Shown: piece after piece, positions 25,748 through 37,625 of the stretch
How the letters are laid out: every line of letters begins with the position of its first letter
Numbering within the stretch: the first letter of the stretch is position 1
NCBI RefSeq assembly: GCF_905404315.1
Contig: NC_066273.1
Location: 310,001-374,000 of the forward strand
Source: Leptidea sinapis
Lineage: Eukaryota; Arthropoda; Insecta; Lepidoptera; Pieridae
Direction of reading: 5' to 3'
DNA: 64,000 nt
Translations under genes and position numbers: made by a program
Notes under the pieces: model-generated
The model's database searches: none
Told to the model about the DNA's origin: nothing
Seen by the model: only the letters and a program-made list of their open reading frames with translations

Positions 25748-26474
25748 CTAATACATTCCCGAGGCTTGTATGTCGATTATTTTACAATTTTGCCCAATAG
25801 AGGCATGTTTATTAAATAATACTACAGAGGAAGTAGTTTGTTGACTAAGACTATAAGCTACAAAAGTAGCCAGCTGTCGCTTAACTCTAAATGGTAGGTA
25901 TAGGTTACCATTGGCTATTTTCAGTTTATAATTAATGAATTTATTTGTGTCAAATAAAATTTTCATTGTTGTGGAATGTCGCATTATACAAAGTTGTATT
26001 TAATTTAAATATTTTTCTATTTTGCTCCTGTGTCAAATCCGAGGAGTATGGGAATGTACACATCATCACTTTAGATTTTGTGTTATTGGAACTATTAATT
26101 AATTTTTCTATATTTTTAATAAGGTCCTTATTTCTAATATTATGAGAGTTATTACCAAACGTTATACCTATGATCTTTTCTTTTAGATTTATTTTTGGTA
26201 TGGAATTTATGAGGTTATTGAAAGTTATATTGGATTTACATATATTTATCACCTCACAATTCTTTGCAACTGCATTATTTAATAAAGGTCCAAACCCTTG
26301 GCCAATTTTGTCTGAAAATAATGTAAACCTATTTGATCCACTTTTATCCATACTTTGACTAGTTTTTAATGGGGATACACTTTGTTCTTGATAATTTTCT
26401 AATGAATGTATATGAGTTGTGCTGGAGTAGTGGCACATATTATTATTGTTTATAAAGGATTCAAAGCGTTCCAT
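25748..26474 (-). pseudogene. Family B ORF1, possible SGNH-hydrolase-like protein
   Basis: Two frames (26474-25950, then 25984-25748 in another frame) read as one protein once a shift is allowed. Features: IGQGFGPLLNNA, VINICKSNITFNNLINSI, KIIGITFGNNSHNI, VMMCTFPYSSDLTQEQNRKI, and a C-terminal LPFRVKRQLATFVAYSL. The spacing of a GxND-like block and a C-terminal helix resembles the esterase-type ORF1 of CR1 elements. The catalytic serine and histidine are not clearly present. Confidence 0.5.
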
Positions 26475-26512
26475 GTTTTCATTGCCTAATTTAATTAAGC
26501 AATTATTAAAGT

Positions 26513-27130
26513 ATTTACCTTACTTAAAGTCAAAAGAGCCAGTGACTTATGGGGTGCCTCAGTTCATATTGTTAAATCATTAATTGAAATTATTGCTCCT
26601 GACTTGGCCTTAATTTATAACAGCTGTATTGATGAGAGTGTTTTTCCTGATTTACTTAAATATAGCAAAATTAGTCCACTTTTTAAATCTGGCAGTGTAA
26701 CTGATCCTAATAATTACAGACCTATATCAGTCTTACCAACTATAAGCAAAATTTAAAAAATAATATTTTACTGAAGTTGACGACACAACTTTTTAATGTA
26801 AACAACTTAATGTATAGAAATCAATTTGGTTTTAATCGAGGTTCATCAACAACTGATGCTGGTGTCGAATTAATAAAGAATATTTTTGATGCTTTGGAAG
26901 ATTCTTTTGATGCTTTAGGTGATTTTTGTGACTCGACAAAAGCGTTTGATTGTGCTCACCATGAGACTCTTATTAATAAATTATATCATTACGGTGTACG
27001 AGGAGTCTCGCTGAAACTATTAGAATCATATTTACTAGGTAAAATCCAATTTGTTAATGTAAACGAAAAGCAATCTTCTGGTTCTATGGCCTCAAAGGGC
27101 GTACCTCAAGTCTCATACTGGGACCTTCCC
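26513..27130 (+). mobile_element. LINE family B, RT fragment
   Basis: The RT fingers (SGSVTDPNNYRPISVLP) are followed by a stop. Then a 133-codon frame has NQFGFNRGSSTTDAGVELI, motif A as FCDSTKAFDCAHHETLINKL and motif B as KGVPQVSYWD, where the usual GVPQGS is lost by mutation and frameshift. Its 5' end meets the 5' end of the inverted copy, so the two are head to head. Confidence 0.8.
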
Positions 27131-27460
27131 TGTTTCTGGTATATTCAAATTCAAATTCAAATATTTTTATTAAAATAGGATGTGAAATCACTTATTGAAA
27201 GTCAAAAAAACTACCACCCATTCCAAATTGAATGCCTCAGGCCTGAGAAGAATGGGCGCAACAAACTCAACTGGCTTTTTTTTTTCATCAAAAGTATGTT
27301 TTACAATTAAAGTAACATTTACAAAGTAATATTCTACAATTGGGGGGGGCTACCAATACTGCATCGTCCTGAACGTGGTCGCCATTCGAGGACATCGCTG
27401 CCCCAGCGTTCATCTGTCCGTCGAGGTATGTATCCTGCCCACTGCCTCTTTAGTTTTGTA
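27130..27460 (+). repeat. AATTC-rich tail repeat (3 copies in window)
   Basis: It begins with tandem ttcaaa units, then gtgaaatcacttattgaaag, cctcaggcctgagaagaatg and ggcgcaacaaactcaactgg. Reverse-complement copies are at 42520-42660 and 44180-44325. It is probably a SINE or a LINE 3' end. Confidence 0.75.
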
Positions 27461-28435
27461 ATCAATGAATCTCCTGAAGACGATGATAGCTGCAAAAGTA
27501 TAAACTACAGCGCAGCTAACAATGCCCTTCCCCCCACTATGGTATTTTTGTGCCGCCAAATCGTAATCCAAATGACAAATAAAAAAAACATACTATTATC
27601 AGCACAGAGTTCCATTTTCTATATTTAAGAAAATATATTATAATATTGTTGACAAATAGCCATTTTAAAAACTGTCAGTGTCACCCTTGTACCCTTTCAA
27701 TAGTGATTCTAAATACTATTCTTGGGTCTGGAATCTAGTGGAGTGAAGAGCGCTATTTTAATTTATCAGAAATAGTTTATACCTTAAACATAGATATCAT
27801 CAACATGACCGTGGAATACAGTTACTGCTAGCTCCTCAAACAATGTCTCCGAGATAAGATGTTTATTGTTAGTGTCTGCTTCAGATAAAATATATTACAA
27901 ATCGTAAACTTAAAATTGCATTTTCATTGCATTCTCAAGTTTATGAGACTGCTATTTAGATCTATGGAACAGTTTATTTATCTATTTAGTCTGGCCATAA
28001 TTAAATACTGTTACAGTAAAAAAAAAACAAATAATTTAATGTCATTTGTAATACCATAAAAATATTAAATTTTACATCAAATTTTCAGTTTTGCAAAACT
28101 GTAATGCAAAACATTTTGACGATATTTGAAATTATAAATAAAATATAATTGTTTCCGAATTAACTTTATTTTATATGTCTGGCCACGATTTACGTATAAC
28201 GTATAATGTTTTAGTGCATTACTTGATTTAAAAAAAGCTTTGACACATTGCTCTTATCTTGGACAAATACTTGCCACGTTTAAATTACTGTGTTCTGTCT
28301 AGGACAGGGCCACAAGAAATAACTTTTAAGCTGTGATAAAATCACAAAGTGCCGTTTTAAAAGTTACATATTTTCACCCAACACCCTGTCATTCTGAGGA
28401 AACAACAGGTGGTAACGATTTTTGTACAGCCACAA
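27461..28435. other. No gene seen
   Basis: AT-rich. I recognise neither exons nor repeats. Confidence 0.55.
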
Positions 28436-28603
28436 TAATAATAATAATAATCATTTATTTCGGACACTATACATCCATAAGTATTAGTTATTAAGTTAGA
28501 AACAATTATTCTTAGACTAAGTTAGTAATGTTAGTGGTAGTGTTAGTAATTGTATGTTAGTTACAATTTTTCTTAAAAATTATGTTAGTAAGGTTAGTTA
28601 TTT

Positions 28604-30166
28604 TCACAATAAGTTGCACCTAGCTAGAGGCGCATGCAAACCTATCCAATGCCTCAGCAGTGGGGAGTCCCACCTGCATGCCAACGCGCTTAGGATAGTG
28701 TTGGGGCTAGCCTGGAGCCTGTTCATTAATGATGCGAATCTTTTTCTAATGATCGCGTAAAAATCATCAACGCGCGCCTCCGCAAACATGCCGGATGCAC
28801 TACAAAACCTAGGCAGCCCCATCACTACCCTAAATGCGTCATTATATTGCACTCGCAGCGCGTTGTATGCCCTCTGCGTATAGCCGGTCCAAAGGCTGCA
28901 CGTGTAAAATGATTGGCAATAAGCCTTAAACAGAGTTATTTTTACTTGTTCACAGCAACGCGCAAACCTTCGGGCCAGCATATTACAGCGGACAGGCAAC
29001 GCCCTACGTTCCCTCTCTAAGTCTAGGATATCACTTAGGTTATCGGAGACCCAGTGGCCAAGATATTTAAACTTCGTTACCATATTTAGTGGTGCGTTAC
29101 ACAGCGATAGAGGTTCTTTATGTTCGTAAATTTTATTACCCGACTTAAATATCATAAATTCTCTTTTAATTGTATTGTATCGAAGACCATGGGCCTCCGC
29201 ATTACGTTCACATATTCTCAGCAGCTTTCTTAAACCCTTCATTGAGGGGCTCAGCAGAACCATGTCATCTGCGTAGCTGATGTTGTTGACACATACACCA
29301 ACCACGTGACACCCAATCCTGGTACGGCTGAGCTCCTCAATGAGGGAGTTTATGTACAAATTAAAAATACGAGGCGAGCTGATCCCCCCCTGTCTCACCC
29401 CGCACTCCAGACCAAAGGCATCCGAATAGGCATTAACTCACTTAACCACGTTTTCTTGATTATCGTACCAGAATTTTAGGAGCGAAATAATGTCATCTGT
29501 TACACTAGTATCACGACGTAATTTTTCCCACAAGATATTATACGACACCATATCGAACGCCTTCGATAGGTCTAGATAGCAGGCGTAGACTGGTGTTTTT
29601 CTTGCCGTGAAATATTGGACAGTTTGCTTGAGACACAGTATCGCAGTTTCGGCTGATAAGCCTGGTCTAAAACCGAATTGGGCATCATTTAGTTCTATAC
29701 CACTGCTCAACTGCTTGTCAAGCAAACCGTCCAATACCTTAGCAGTAACTGTCGCTAATGAAATAGGCCTATAGTTAGACATATTTGCTACATCGCCAGT
29801 TTTGTTCTTCACAATTGGTACAACAACGGTATACATTAGGTATTTTGGTAAGTAAGAATGTCCCACAGATATCGTGAAAAACATGGCCAATACTCGATAT
29901 AAATGAGGACCTGCGTATTGCAGATGTTCAATGCTGAGACCGTCATGGCCCGGAGTTTTACCTTTAGTCATATTTTTAACCACACTAGCGACATCCTTGA
30001 CAGTAAAGTGTGTAACACAGTCATCCATAGAGGTCTCAGCATTCAACATCCGCTGAGCTGATGATGATGATGATGACAGTGGAGATTCCATCCTAAAGTG
30101 GGTTCTGAAAGCATTTGCTATCTCAACGGCATCATATTTGTCAGCGACGCAGACCTCAGGGAGCAC
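28604..30166 (-). pseudogene. Family C reverse transcriptase, one in-frame stop
   Basis: Two frames in register (30166-29438 and 29398-28604) are separated by a TGA after ENVVK and a bridge VNAYSDAFGLECG. Motifs A, B and C are intact with YADD. C-terminal region: RARRFARC-like cysteine and arginine-rich sequence, then SLWTGYTQRAYNALRVQYND. A single transition could explain the stop. Confidence 0.75.
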
Positions 30167-30870
30167 CTGAACCTGAATCTAACTCTTTCGTGCATTTCCA
30201 AAATTTGCTAAAATTTCTGCCAGAGTGATGCTTAGCGATGGCATCCATTTTTACTTTTTGCTCATTATTCTAGCACCTCTTAAGTTTAGTCTTGAATATT
30301 TTACGAGATTCTTTCATATTTTCATAAATGTAACCACAATCGGGTTTATTGTAGGACAACCATAGCTTATACCAGTGTCGAGCTCTCCCGTGTGCCTCCC
30401 TGACATAATCATTCCAGCCTGTGACATGTTGAAATTTATTCTTAGCGTTTTTAAAATTACTACTTATTGACGCGTCTGTTAAGATCTTAATTATTTTATT
30501 ATGCATCATATCTATACCCATTTTACATTTTAAATTACTACATCTCTTATCAGCACACTCATGAAATTCTAATGGAAAATTAAAGTCTTTTAAATCATTA
30601 TTACATTTGTCAAAATAACTGTTAATTTCAGAAACATTTCTGCGGCCCCAAATTATTTTATTATACAAATAATTTTTTGTATGAGACTGCGAAACCTTCG
30701 CTTGAATTAAGTCCAGGTTACATTCAATCATTAGAGGTAAATGATCAGACCAATAAGTGTCCTTCAACACTGACACACAGCGTATTGTTTGTCGCGCAGC
30801 ACTAGTGACGAGACAATGGTCTAGCCATCGTCTACAGCTATGAGCGTCACTGATAAAAGTGAATGTGTCA

Positions 30871-31869
30871 CTATCGAGTAAATCCATGTCCACACACGAC
30901 CACGACTGATCGCAACAAAAGCTCACCTGGGTGGGCATTAAAGTCACCAAGCACGTAAACGGATTCTACATCGTTACCTTCGATAATTGCACAGATTTCA
31001 CTCATACACTGGGTGAACTCTAATAAATTGTCACTGGAGTCCGTAGGTATGTACACCGAAAATATTAAAAGCGATTTGCTTTGAACTTGAATCTTTATTG
31101 CAGCAAGTCGTACACTATTACACGTCACTACTGATACACACGGGAACGTAGACTTTTTCTGCAGCTGTTGCGCATGCGCGCCGGTCGCTTCGTTCGGTTG
31201 AGGCGGCGTGCGCGCAGATGATTGACGCGGCGCGCGGCCGTTATCAATATTTTTAATTTTACTGTCGCTTATTGTGACCTGTTCGATGTCTTCCTGCAAT
31301 AATCCCATCGGCCCACTATCACACGCTATAATATTATTATAATTATCGAGTAAACAAGCACCTTGCTTGTAATTTATGTTACAATAATTAACCGTGTTTT
31401 CAGCCGCCTGTGTACTTTTTATATTATCTATATCGCATTTCAATATGTCGAAATGCTCCTTTGCCACATAGTTGCTTTTGATATCGTTTATTTTCTTCTT
31501 CAATAGCAGTAAATCCTTAAGTAACTGTGTAGGATCTACGTGGTCATAAAGAATCGGAGGCAACTTGTAAAGGTCCCGAGCGACAAAAGTTGGTAATTCC
31601 TCCGAGCCACTTTCTTTAAGCAGACTGATTATATCATCAATATCCCGTGCTGATTTGCCATCCCTCCTGCGTGTTTTCTTACGTTTAGCACTCGGCACAG
31701 AATCAAAAAGGAGGTTTTTAGCAGTCACGATATCCGAATCCGAAAAACTTGTAACACAGATCCGACTGATACTCTGTTTGTCCATCACATCTATTTTATT
31801 GCTTATGAAAGCTAACACTTCGTTTATAAAGATGTTGCAACTTGAACACTTCACTACTTGAGACGACAT
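30871..31869 (-). pseudogene. Family C ORF1-endonuclease fusion frame
   Basis: 332 codons. The first ~160 residues have a CxxC pair (KCSSC), basic and leucine-rich stretches and a probable coiled coil (LLKDLLLLKKKINDIK). A low-complexity linker (RQSSARTPPQPNE) leads directly into endonuclease sequence that normally belongs to a separate ORF2. The endonuclease N-terminal catalytic asparagine and glutamate blocks are missing, so an internal deletion probably joined the two ORFs in frame. Confidence 0.6.
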
Positions 31870-31959
31870 ATTATTTGTTCACTTATTTTATGCTCATAAT
31901 CGACACACGACCCGTCCGCTAGCGTGCGCGCGCGCGACTCCACAATAAACTGAAAAATT

Positions 31960-32290
31960 TGAACAGGAATATATGCTTCTGAAATCGGCAGTGCCCCAGG
32001 GCTCTAGATTTTTTTTTTCAGATACACCAAAACAGAGAGTTCCGTACAACAAACAATTCCTTCACCAAGTTCTGACCCTTTCTATTTGGCTTACAAGATG
32101 GTTTATTTTGCATAGTCTTATAGCCTGTTTCAAAAGCTTTCAAACACATTTACTCAAATCAACCTAACTATAAGCAATCTATTAATACACGTAAAATAAT
32201 ACGCAAAGACAAACGCTGCGCGAGCGCCAAAATCACGCCGATCTGAGACATACCGCATGATCAGAGTTTTCCGAAACTATATTACTAACG
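31960..32290 (+). repeat. Interspersed repeat (family D), copy 1
   Basis: It shares ttttcagatacaccaaaa, caccaagttctgaccctt, aagatggt.tattttgcat and gtcttatagcctgt with 33358-33530. It shares a longer stretch, including gccgatctgagacataccgc, with the reverse complement of 40440-40745. Confidence 0.75.
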
Positions 32291-33357
32291 CAACGAAATA
32301 CTGTAATATGCTGAACAAAGTTGAAGGAAAGCGAACAAAGACATGGCAATCTAATTAGCCCAGCAATTAACAAGCTTCCAAAAGGAAAACACTAAAATTC
32401 AAGCTAACTATTGCTTGACGGCACAGAAAGGCGCATAATATTGCAAAGGTGAACTAAAAGCAGCTGAGTTAACAATGTTAAGGCGAGCGAAATTGAGAGC
32501 TTACCTCAGCGTGATGGAAAATATAACAAAATTAGTTTATGTATGCATCGACATAATGTTTATAACAAGGTTCAAAACTGAATCGCTGTTTGTATGTTTA
32601 AGTGAAGAAATTCCAGAGTCGGCTTGGTCTTGTGTACCTACCTGTAAAATATTGCACCTCACAAAATATGTCACAAATACTTAAGTGGCTATGTGTTTAA
32701 ATCAAAATCACTTTATTCATGTAGGGTAAAGAAATGATAATATTTATGAATGTCAAAAGTTTTCTTTTTATCTAACATTTACTGCCATTTCGTAAAAGGA
32801 TGAGCTTTAATGAGAAGAAGTTGCAAGAAATTTATTGCCACTCTATTAAATCTACATTTATCGTTTTACAATTCACTTCAATTACAATATATTATGTAAA
32901 GTGATGCAACAAAAAAACTCAAACCAAATATTTAATGCCATACACGAGTAAGTCAAAAAAGGTAAATGTTAATTAATACATAAGAAGAGTTATTGAGTAC
33001 AGTAGCTGCATCAAACACACCGTAAATAAATGAAGGTATTTTGGGAGCACTTTATTAGCGATTATAAAAAATATATAATTAGTTTAATTTTAGAACATGT
33101 AGTTGTGTTTCTGGTAACAGGGTCAGCCTGCCACCACAAGTAGCGTCTGTTCACGAGCATGACATATGGGCCAGCAATCGCCTCCCTCCTCCATATTTTA
33201 GGGAAGGGAATGACGTGACGTTTAAGACGACGAAGCCTGTCAGGAGAGCTCAATCAAGTAACAAAAAATAATGTTCATCTACATAATATTATGCAATACT
33301 CACTAAATACCTCTACTTATAATTTGCTTAATATATTTCATAATTATCAGTATTATA
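32291..33357. other. No gene seen; possible SINE end
   Basis: Near 32700-32860 aaatcaaaatcactttattc and a following ttgccactctattaaat segment look like a reversed LINE or SINE 3' end. I see nothing coding. Confidence 0.45.
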
Positions 33358-33600
33358 TTTGTCCTTCCGAAATCGGGAAGTCCCAAGGACACTACAATTT
33401 TCAGATACACCAAAATCTAAAGTGCTGTACGGCACACAATTCCCTCACCAAGTTCTGACCCTTATTTTGTTTATAAGATGGTGTATTTTGCATGGTCTTA
33501 TAGCCTGTTCCATCATCATACTTATTATAAGCGCGCAAATCTAAGGCATACCGCAGTGCGGGGGCACTGTCTGATTGCGGAAGGTTAACAGTAATTAAAA
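33358..33600 (+). repeat. Interspersed repeat (family D), copy 2
   Basis: This is a shorter copy of 31960-32290, with the same order of blocks and a truncated right side (gcataccgcagtgcggggg). Confidence 0.75.
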
Positions 33601-33934
33601 GCTCAATCCTTTAGGGCAATTCAAACCAAGCTATCTTATCATCTACAAAATCCTTTTAGTTGCATACAAATTCTAAAACTCTTTATTGCGAGTAGATTTC
33701 AAAGAATTTATATTGTACGTCATACTTTAAAAAAAAGGAAAACATTTAAAGTAAACATTACAATAATATAAAATGTATATGGGTAGACTATCATTAGCCT
33801 GTCTAAATATTTTTATCATTGACAAAATCCTCGATTTTGTTGTATCCTATATTCATAAGGCAATTTTTTATATGTGGTTTAAATTTATGCATAGGCAAGT
33901 CAAAATTCTTTGTGGCTATGTATTAAATAGTTTT

Positions 33935-35090
33935 ATATCTATCCCCATACATTAATCACCAACTTTGTGGAGTCTAAGATATAGCCATTAGTCTGTCTAC
34001 TTGTGGTGTTAAAGCTTTGTATATCAGATTTTTTAGAGAAGAGATGGATGTTTTTGTAAACATACATTCTAAAATGTACTGGATACCGTATATTGATTTC
34101 TCTCAATAATTCTCTCAGTGAGTCAGTCGGATTGAGGTTGTATACGGTACGAATAGCTCTTTTTTGCAATACGAAAATTGTTTCAATGTCGGCCGCTGAA
34201 CCCCACAACAGCAGACCATATGACATGACACTATGATTAAAAAAAACTACGTTTAAAAAACCGACTTCAAAAACTGAAAACTATCAAATAACTAAAAATG
34301 TAATATAATATACCTCTTATGCAAACCTTTACCTTTAATATTAATAACATACTATTATTTATATATGCTTCCTGATAGGTTTTAAGTCGGTGCCAAGACC
34401 TAAACAAATTTAAACTTAATATTATAATCAGCTTACTTACTATAATTATTATGGTTGTCTGGCCACGCGTGTCTGTTCGCTTGGGTTGTTTTGTTCTAGA
34501 CGAAGCTATCCCGCTCAAAGTCACTGGCACCGGCTTCAAAGCTATCAATATGTAGCGCATACAAACAATAGTATGTATATATTAAAGGTTTACATAAGAG
34601 GTGTATTATATAAAATTTTTAGTTATTTGATACTTTTCAGATTTTTATGTCGGTTTTTTTGAACGTAGTTTAGTAATAATATATCATCAACGTGAATGAA
34701 AACTCCTTAAAAAGCCATGGACAAAAAACAATTACAATTATTCAGGTAGACAAAAATTTTCATAAAAAATGTTCATAAAATGAAAACTACTGGGCCAAAC
34801 TATATAATTTTTTTTGGGATCAAATGGCATCTTTTCCGCATCGAACCAACGAAGAATTACGTAAATCGGATCATAAATCTCCGAGTAATCGGTATACATA
34901 CATAAAAAAAAAACGATCGAATTGAGAACCTCCTCCTTTTTTAAGTCGGTTATTAAAAAATCTGAAATAAACTAATCTCGCCGTTTCAATATCAATAGTC
35001 TTATTTTCTTAACTGCGTATAGAACATATTTTAGACATAGCGAATTGAGGGCACCCGCGCTAATGCAAGCAGGTGGTACAATATCTATTG
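33935..35090 (-). mobile_element. LINE family B, RT C-terminus split by TIR element
   Basis: The 3' part (34226-33939) reads SYGLLLWGSAADIETIFVLQ and TVYNLNPTDSLRELLREINI. The preceding residues DIETARLVYF lie at 34975-35005, on the other side of a 0.74-kb insertion. It extends further 3' in coding sequence than the copy at 13050-13608. Confidence 0.8.
34230..34965. mobile_element. TIR/fold-back element inside LINE
   Basis: A left arm of about 110 bp (actacgtttaaaaaaccgac, ctatcaaataactaaaaatg, cctcttatgcaaacctttac) recurs as its reverse complement at 34560-34675. This would form a long hairpin with a ~190-nt loop. The outer right edge also ends in the reverse of aaccgactt. The tail from 34680 to 34960 (gtataccgattactcggaga in reverse) is common repeat sequence. 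No transposase is present. Confidence 0.75.
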
Positions 35091-36129
35091 TAAGATGCAC
35101 TTAAATCCTAGGATCTCCTAGGATTTAAGTGCATCTTAATCCTCTAGTCATAAAAATACTGCATATGCGACAGAACTAAGTCTTCCGGCCAAAGCTGCGT
35201 TATGATTACACCGTAATACGTTGTGTTACATTTTTACTACTTATTACTCTTTATGAATTCGTATGTAATGTGTCGCCTTGATTGTCCTTTATAAAGTCGT
35301 TTCCTTACTAGTAGCGATAGCTATACGAGCCGTATCCATAGCTTGAATGCAAACTTAAAAATAAAAAAACAATTTTCTAAGTATATTCAAGAATGGGTCT
35401 AATGGAATTTACAAACAAATCCTTCTATTTGCAACCGTTAAGACTTTCCGACAAGATGTTAATAAAATAGGAGTAGATACTTAAAGCAAGGTTAGCGTAA
35501 ACTTTTCATATAAAACTAATCTGTATTATACTCTACGAATATGTGAAAACTTCCAAGTACCTTTTGTTTACAATATAACAAAGGAAGTTGACTTTGTGAT
35601 TCGTAAAGTTTGAGGTGCTAAGCTTGAACAGACCTTTGGAATTCTTAGGCGGGACTTGTTTAAGTACTTTATAAACGACGCTAGCAGATATGAATAGCTA
35701 CATTTTTTTTTTCATATTTATTTATGATTTTAATATAATATTGACGCACTTTTACACAAACTATCTTGCCCCAAACTGGTGATAGCCCGTACTATGGGTG
35801 CCAGACAACTATATATTTAATATGGCACTTAAACATTGACAAATACTTATAAAAAGGCAAGACTCGGAAACAGACACACATATTCATGATTATATACATA
35901 TATGTTTGTAACGGGAATCAAACCCGGGACCTCTAGCTCAGTAGGCAGGATCACTATTCAATGGGCTATATCATAACTAATATTATTTATAATAATAATG
36001 CTAATAATATGTATATATTAAACATATTATATAAAGTTCTCGAGTCCCGGTGTTTGTTACCAAATCTCTACGAAGCGGCTAAACCAATTTGTTTGAAAAT
36101 TTGTGTGCATATTGGGTATTTATTTATTT
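35091..36129. other. No gene seen; SINE at 35715-35952
   Basis: A short perfect palindrome (cctaggatttaagtgcatct and its inverse) lies near 35098-35140. The remainder is AT-rich. Confidence 0.5.
35715..35952 (-). repeat. tRNA-derived SINE
   Basis: On the minus strand it starts with cctgcctactgagctagagg and cccgggtttgattcccg (B-box-like) and ends with the ttggggcaagatagtttgtg tail. It is the inverted copy of 61990-62230. Confidence 0.7.
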
Positions 36130-37140
36130 TTTATTTATTTATTTAATTATTAAAGCACACCACATCATAAACAATACAATTTTCTTAATCTAATGTTACA
36201 ATTAGTAGTTCTAAAGTATACGACAATTATGGTGAACATAAAAATTACAAAAAATACTCCCTAATTACTTCTGAAAAATAGAACTAATACTATCTAAGCT
36301 ATAATAAAAACAAAAAAAATAAAAAATGAAAGTACAAATTATAACTTTAACTTATTAAAATAATGAAGTCGAAAAAAAAAGAAAAACTACTTATTTGAAG
36401 AATGCAGATTGAATACCAGCTAAGTGTTTAACAACACTTTCTTTAAACCTGACCAACCCACCACCGAATATATCAAGTTCTGAATTGGTATCGTTTAACT
36501 TATTGTACTCGTGAAGAATTCGAGTGAGAGGCGCCTGAACTCCCAGGTTGGTTTTTACAGAAGGAACTTGGAAGATTCTCTTGATTTTGAACCTTGGGAA
36601 TAAATATGGGACAGCAAGGTTAATATTCTGCAAGAGGTTACTACATTGTATTTGACCGTTTAAGAGTTTGTACAAAAATATTACTCCGGCAAGAGATCTC
36701 CGATCGAGCAATGAAATCATATTAAATTTCCTGAGGCGCTGATGGTACGGGTGTCTATGAGAGAATCCAGTACTAATGTATGCAAGGTGTCGTGTGAATG
36801 CTCTTTGGATACTCTCGATGCGTTGCGAATGGATCGTATATAGGGGATTCCATATAATACTACCATATTCGATATGACTGCGCACTAGAGCGTTATATAG
36901 AATTGTTTTCGTTTTGGAGCCGAAACAATTCGAGTTTCGCTTTAGAAATCCTAACATTCGTGCGGATGTGGTAACTACTTTATTAACTTGTGCAATAAAC
37001 GTTAGTTTTATTATCAATAGTTACCCACAAGTCACGAATTTCCTGCACTTCTTTTAATGGTGCGCCATCGAGCTCATACACTGTAACAAGCGTTTTTTTT
37101 TTCTAGTGTACTTAATATGAAAACATTTGCTTGCATTTAG
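36130..37140 (-). mobile_element. LINE (family E), RT C-terminal end
   Basis: The 208-codon frame (37017-36391) contains FLKRNSNCFGSKTKTILYNA, LVRSHIEYGSIIWNPLYTIH, QRIESIQRAFTRHLAYIS and a conserved C-terminal LDIFGGGLVRFKESV. Upstream, VYELDGAPLKEV-like sequence is in another frame. The 3' untranslated end is shared with 45957-46195. The element is 5'-truncated. Confidence 0.8.
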
Positions 37141-37625
37141 GATCATACCATTTAATACTTCTACGTCATAACGGGTACCTCTGAGAATCGGCCAACATCT
37201 AATTTTAATACCCCAAAATGATAGGGGTGATCCACCCCTAAATATTTTTTTTTGAAGTGTAACTTCTTTAGAATCGTTGTGATTTCACACTCGCTGAAAC
37301 GAAAAAATAAGTCCATAGAGACACAAACACATAAATGTATAGGATTAAGCCGGCGAGAGAATGAGATGAGAGAACACATTAGACGTTCTCGGTCTCCTCT
37401 TTGCGCGACTCTTCATAGCATCCCCACTATCGTCTACTAAACATTGTACATATGTATGCTCCTGTGTAGTGGGAAAGTCAGTATATCTATATCTATATCT
37501 TCCTCCAGTTCCGAGCGTTCTACGTCTTATACCTATTAGTATGTGTTTAATGCATGTGTTTGCGCCTGCGTATTAGAAAGTTTTAGTATTATGTGTGTTG
37601 ATGGTTGATGAATTTTTATTGATGA
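37141..37625. other. No gene seen
   Basis: A repeat-like stretch (gcataacgggtacctctga, ctcggtctcctctttgcgcg) with no coding potential. Confidence 0.45.

Larger units (their letters stand above)
23636..26500 (-). mobile_element. LINE family B, long inverted copy with two ORFs
   Basis: Minus strand, 5' to 3'. ORF1 is 26474-25748. ORF2 starts near 25600 with IKLINIVHEYIQGISSKELE, the expected N-terminus of an APE-type endonuclease. A CTAGCTGCCCCG repeat is inserted (25153-25510). The endonuclease is mostly missing. The RT N-terminus follows (KVIPLFKSGSSFDPVNFRPI, 24748-24269) and then skips from the palm to NSKKTKLRF, losing motifs A to C. The C-terminal part is FLGITLDKKLQWGPHITHL and SYFHSIMTYGILLWGHAAD (24261-23983), then 23992-23636. 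Stops and shifts separate the blocks. It is inactive and internally deleted. Confidence 0.8.
28436..31950 (-). mobile_element. Nearly complete LINE (family C; Kiri/Rex1/CR1-like)
   Basis: Minus strand. An N-terminal ORF1-like region from ATG 31869 (KCSSCNIFINEVLAFISNK, LPPILYDHVDPTQLLKDLLL) runs in frame into the endonuclease (FSVYIPTDSSDNLLEF, YVLGDFNAHPGE). A shift near 30925 leads to the endonuclease end (CRRWLDHCLVT, TYWSDHLPLM, 30950-30270). TAG at about 30268 and a shift near 30165 precede the RT (30166-29438: GKTPGHDGLSIEHLQYAG, NYRPISLATVTAK, motif A YLDLSKAFDMVSYN). A TGA at about 29437 interrupts, then comes 29398-28604 (motif B RQGGISSPRIFNLYINSL, motif C ISYADDMVLLSP). The 3' end is a short (ATT)n microsatellite at 28436-28452 and not poly(A). 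Catalytic motifs are preserved, so decay is recent, but four breaks make it inactive. Confidence 0.8.

Noticed and set aside
35098..35140. Perfect short palindrome as a possible terminator or regulatory hairpin
   Set aside because: It has no gene context. It is likely a fragment of a fold-back repeat.
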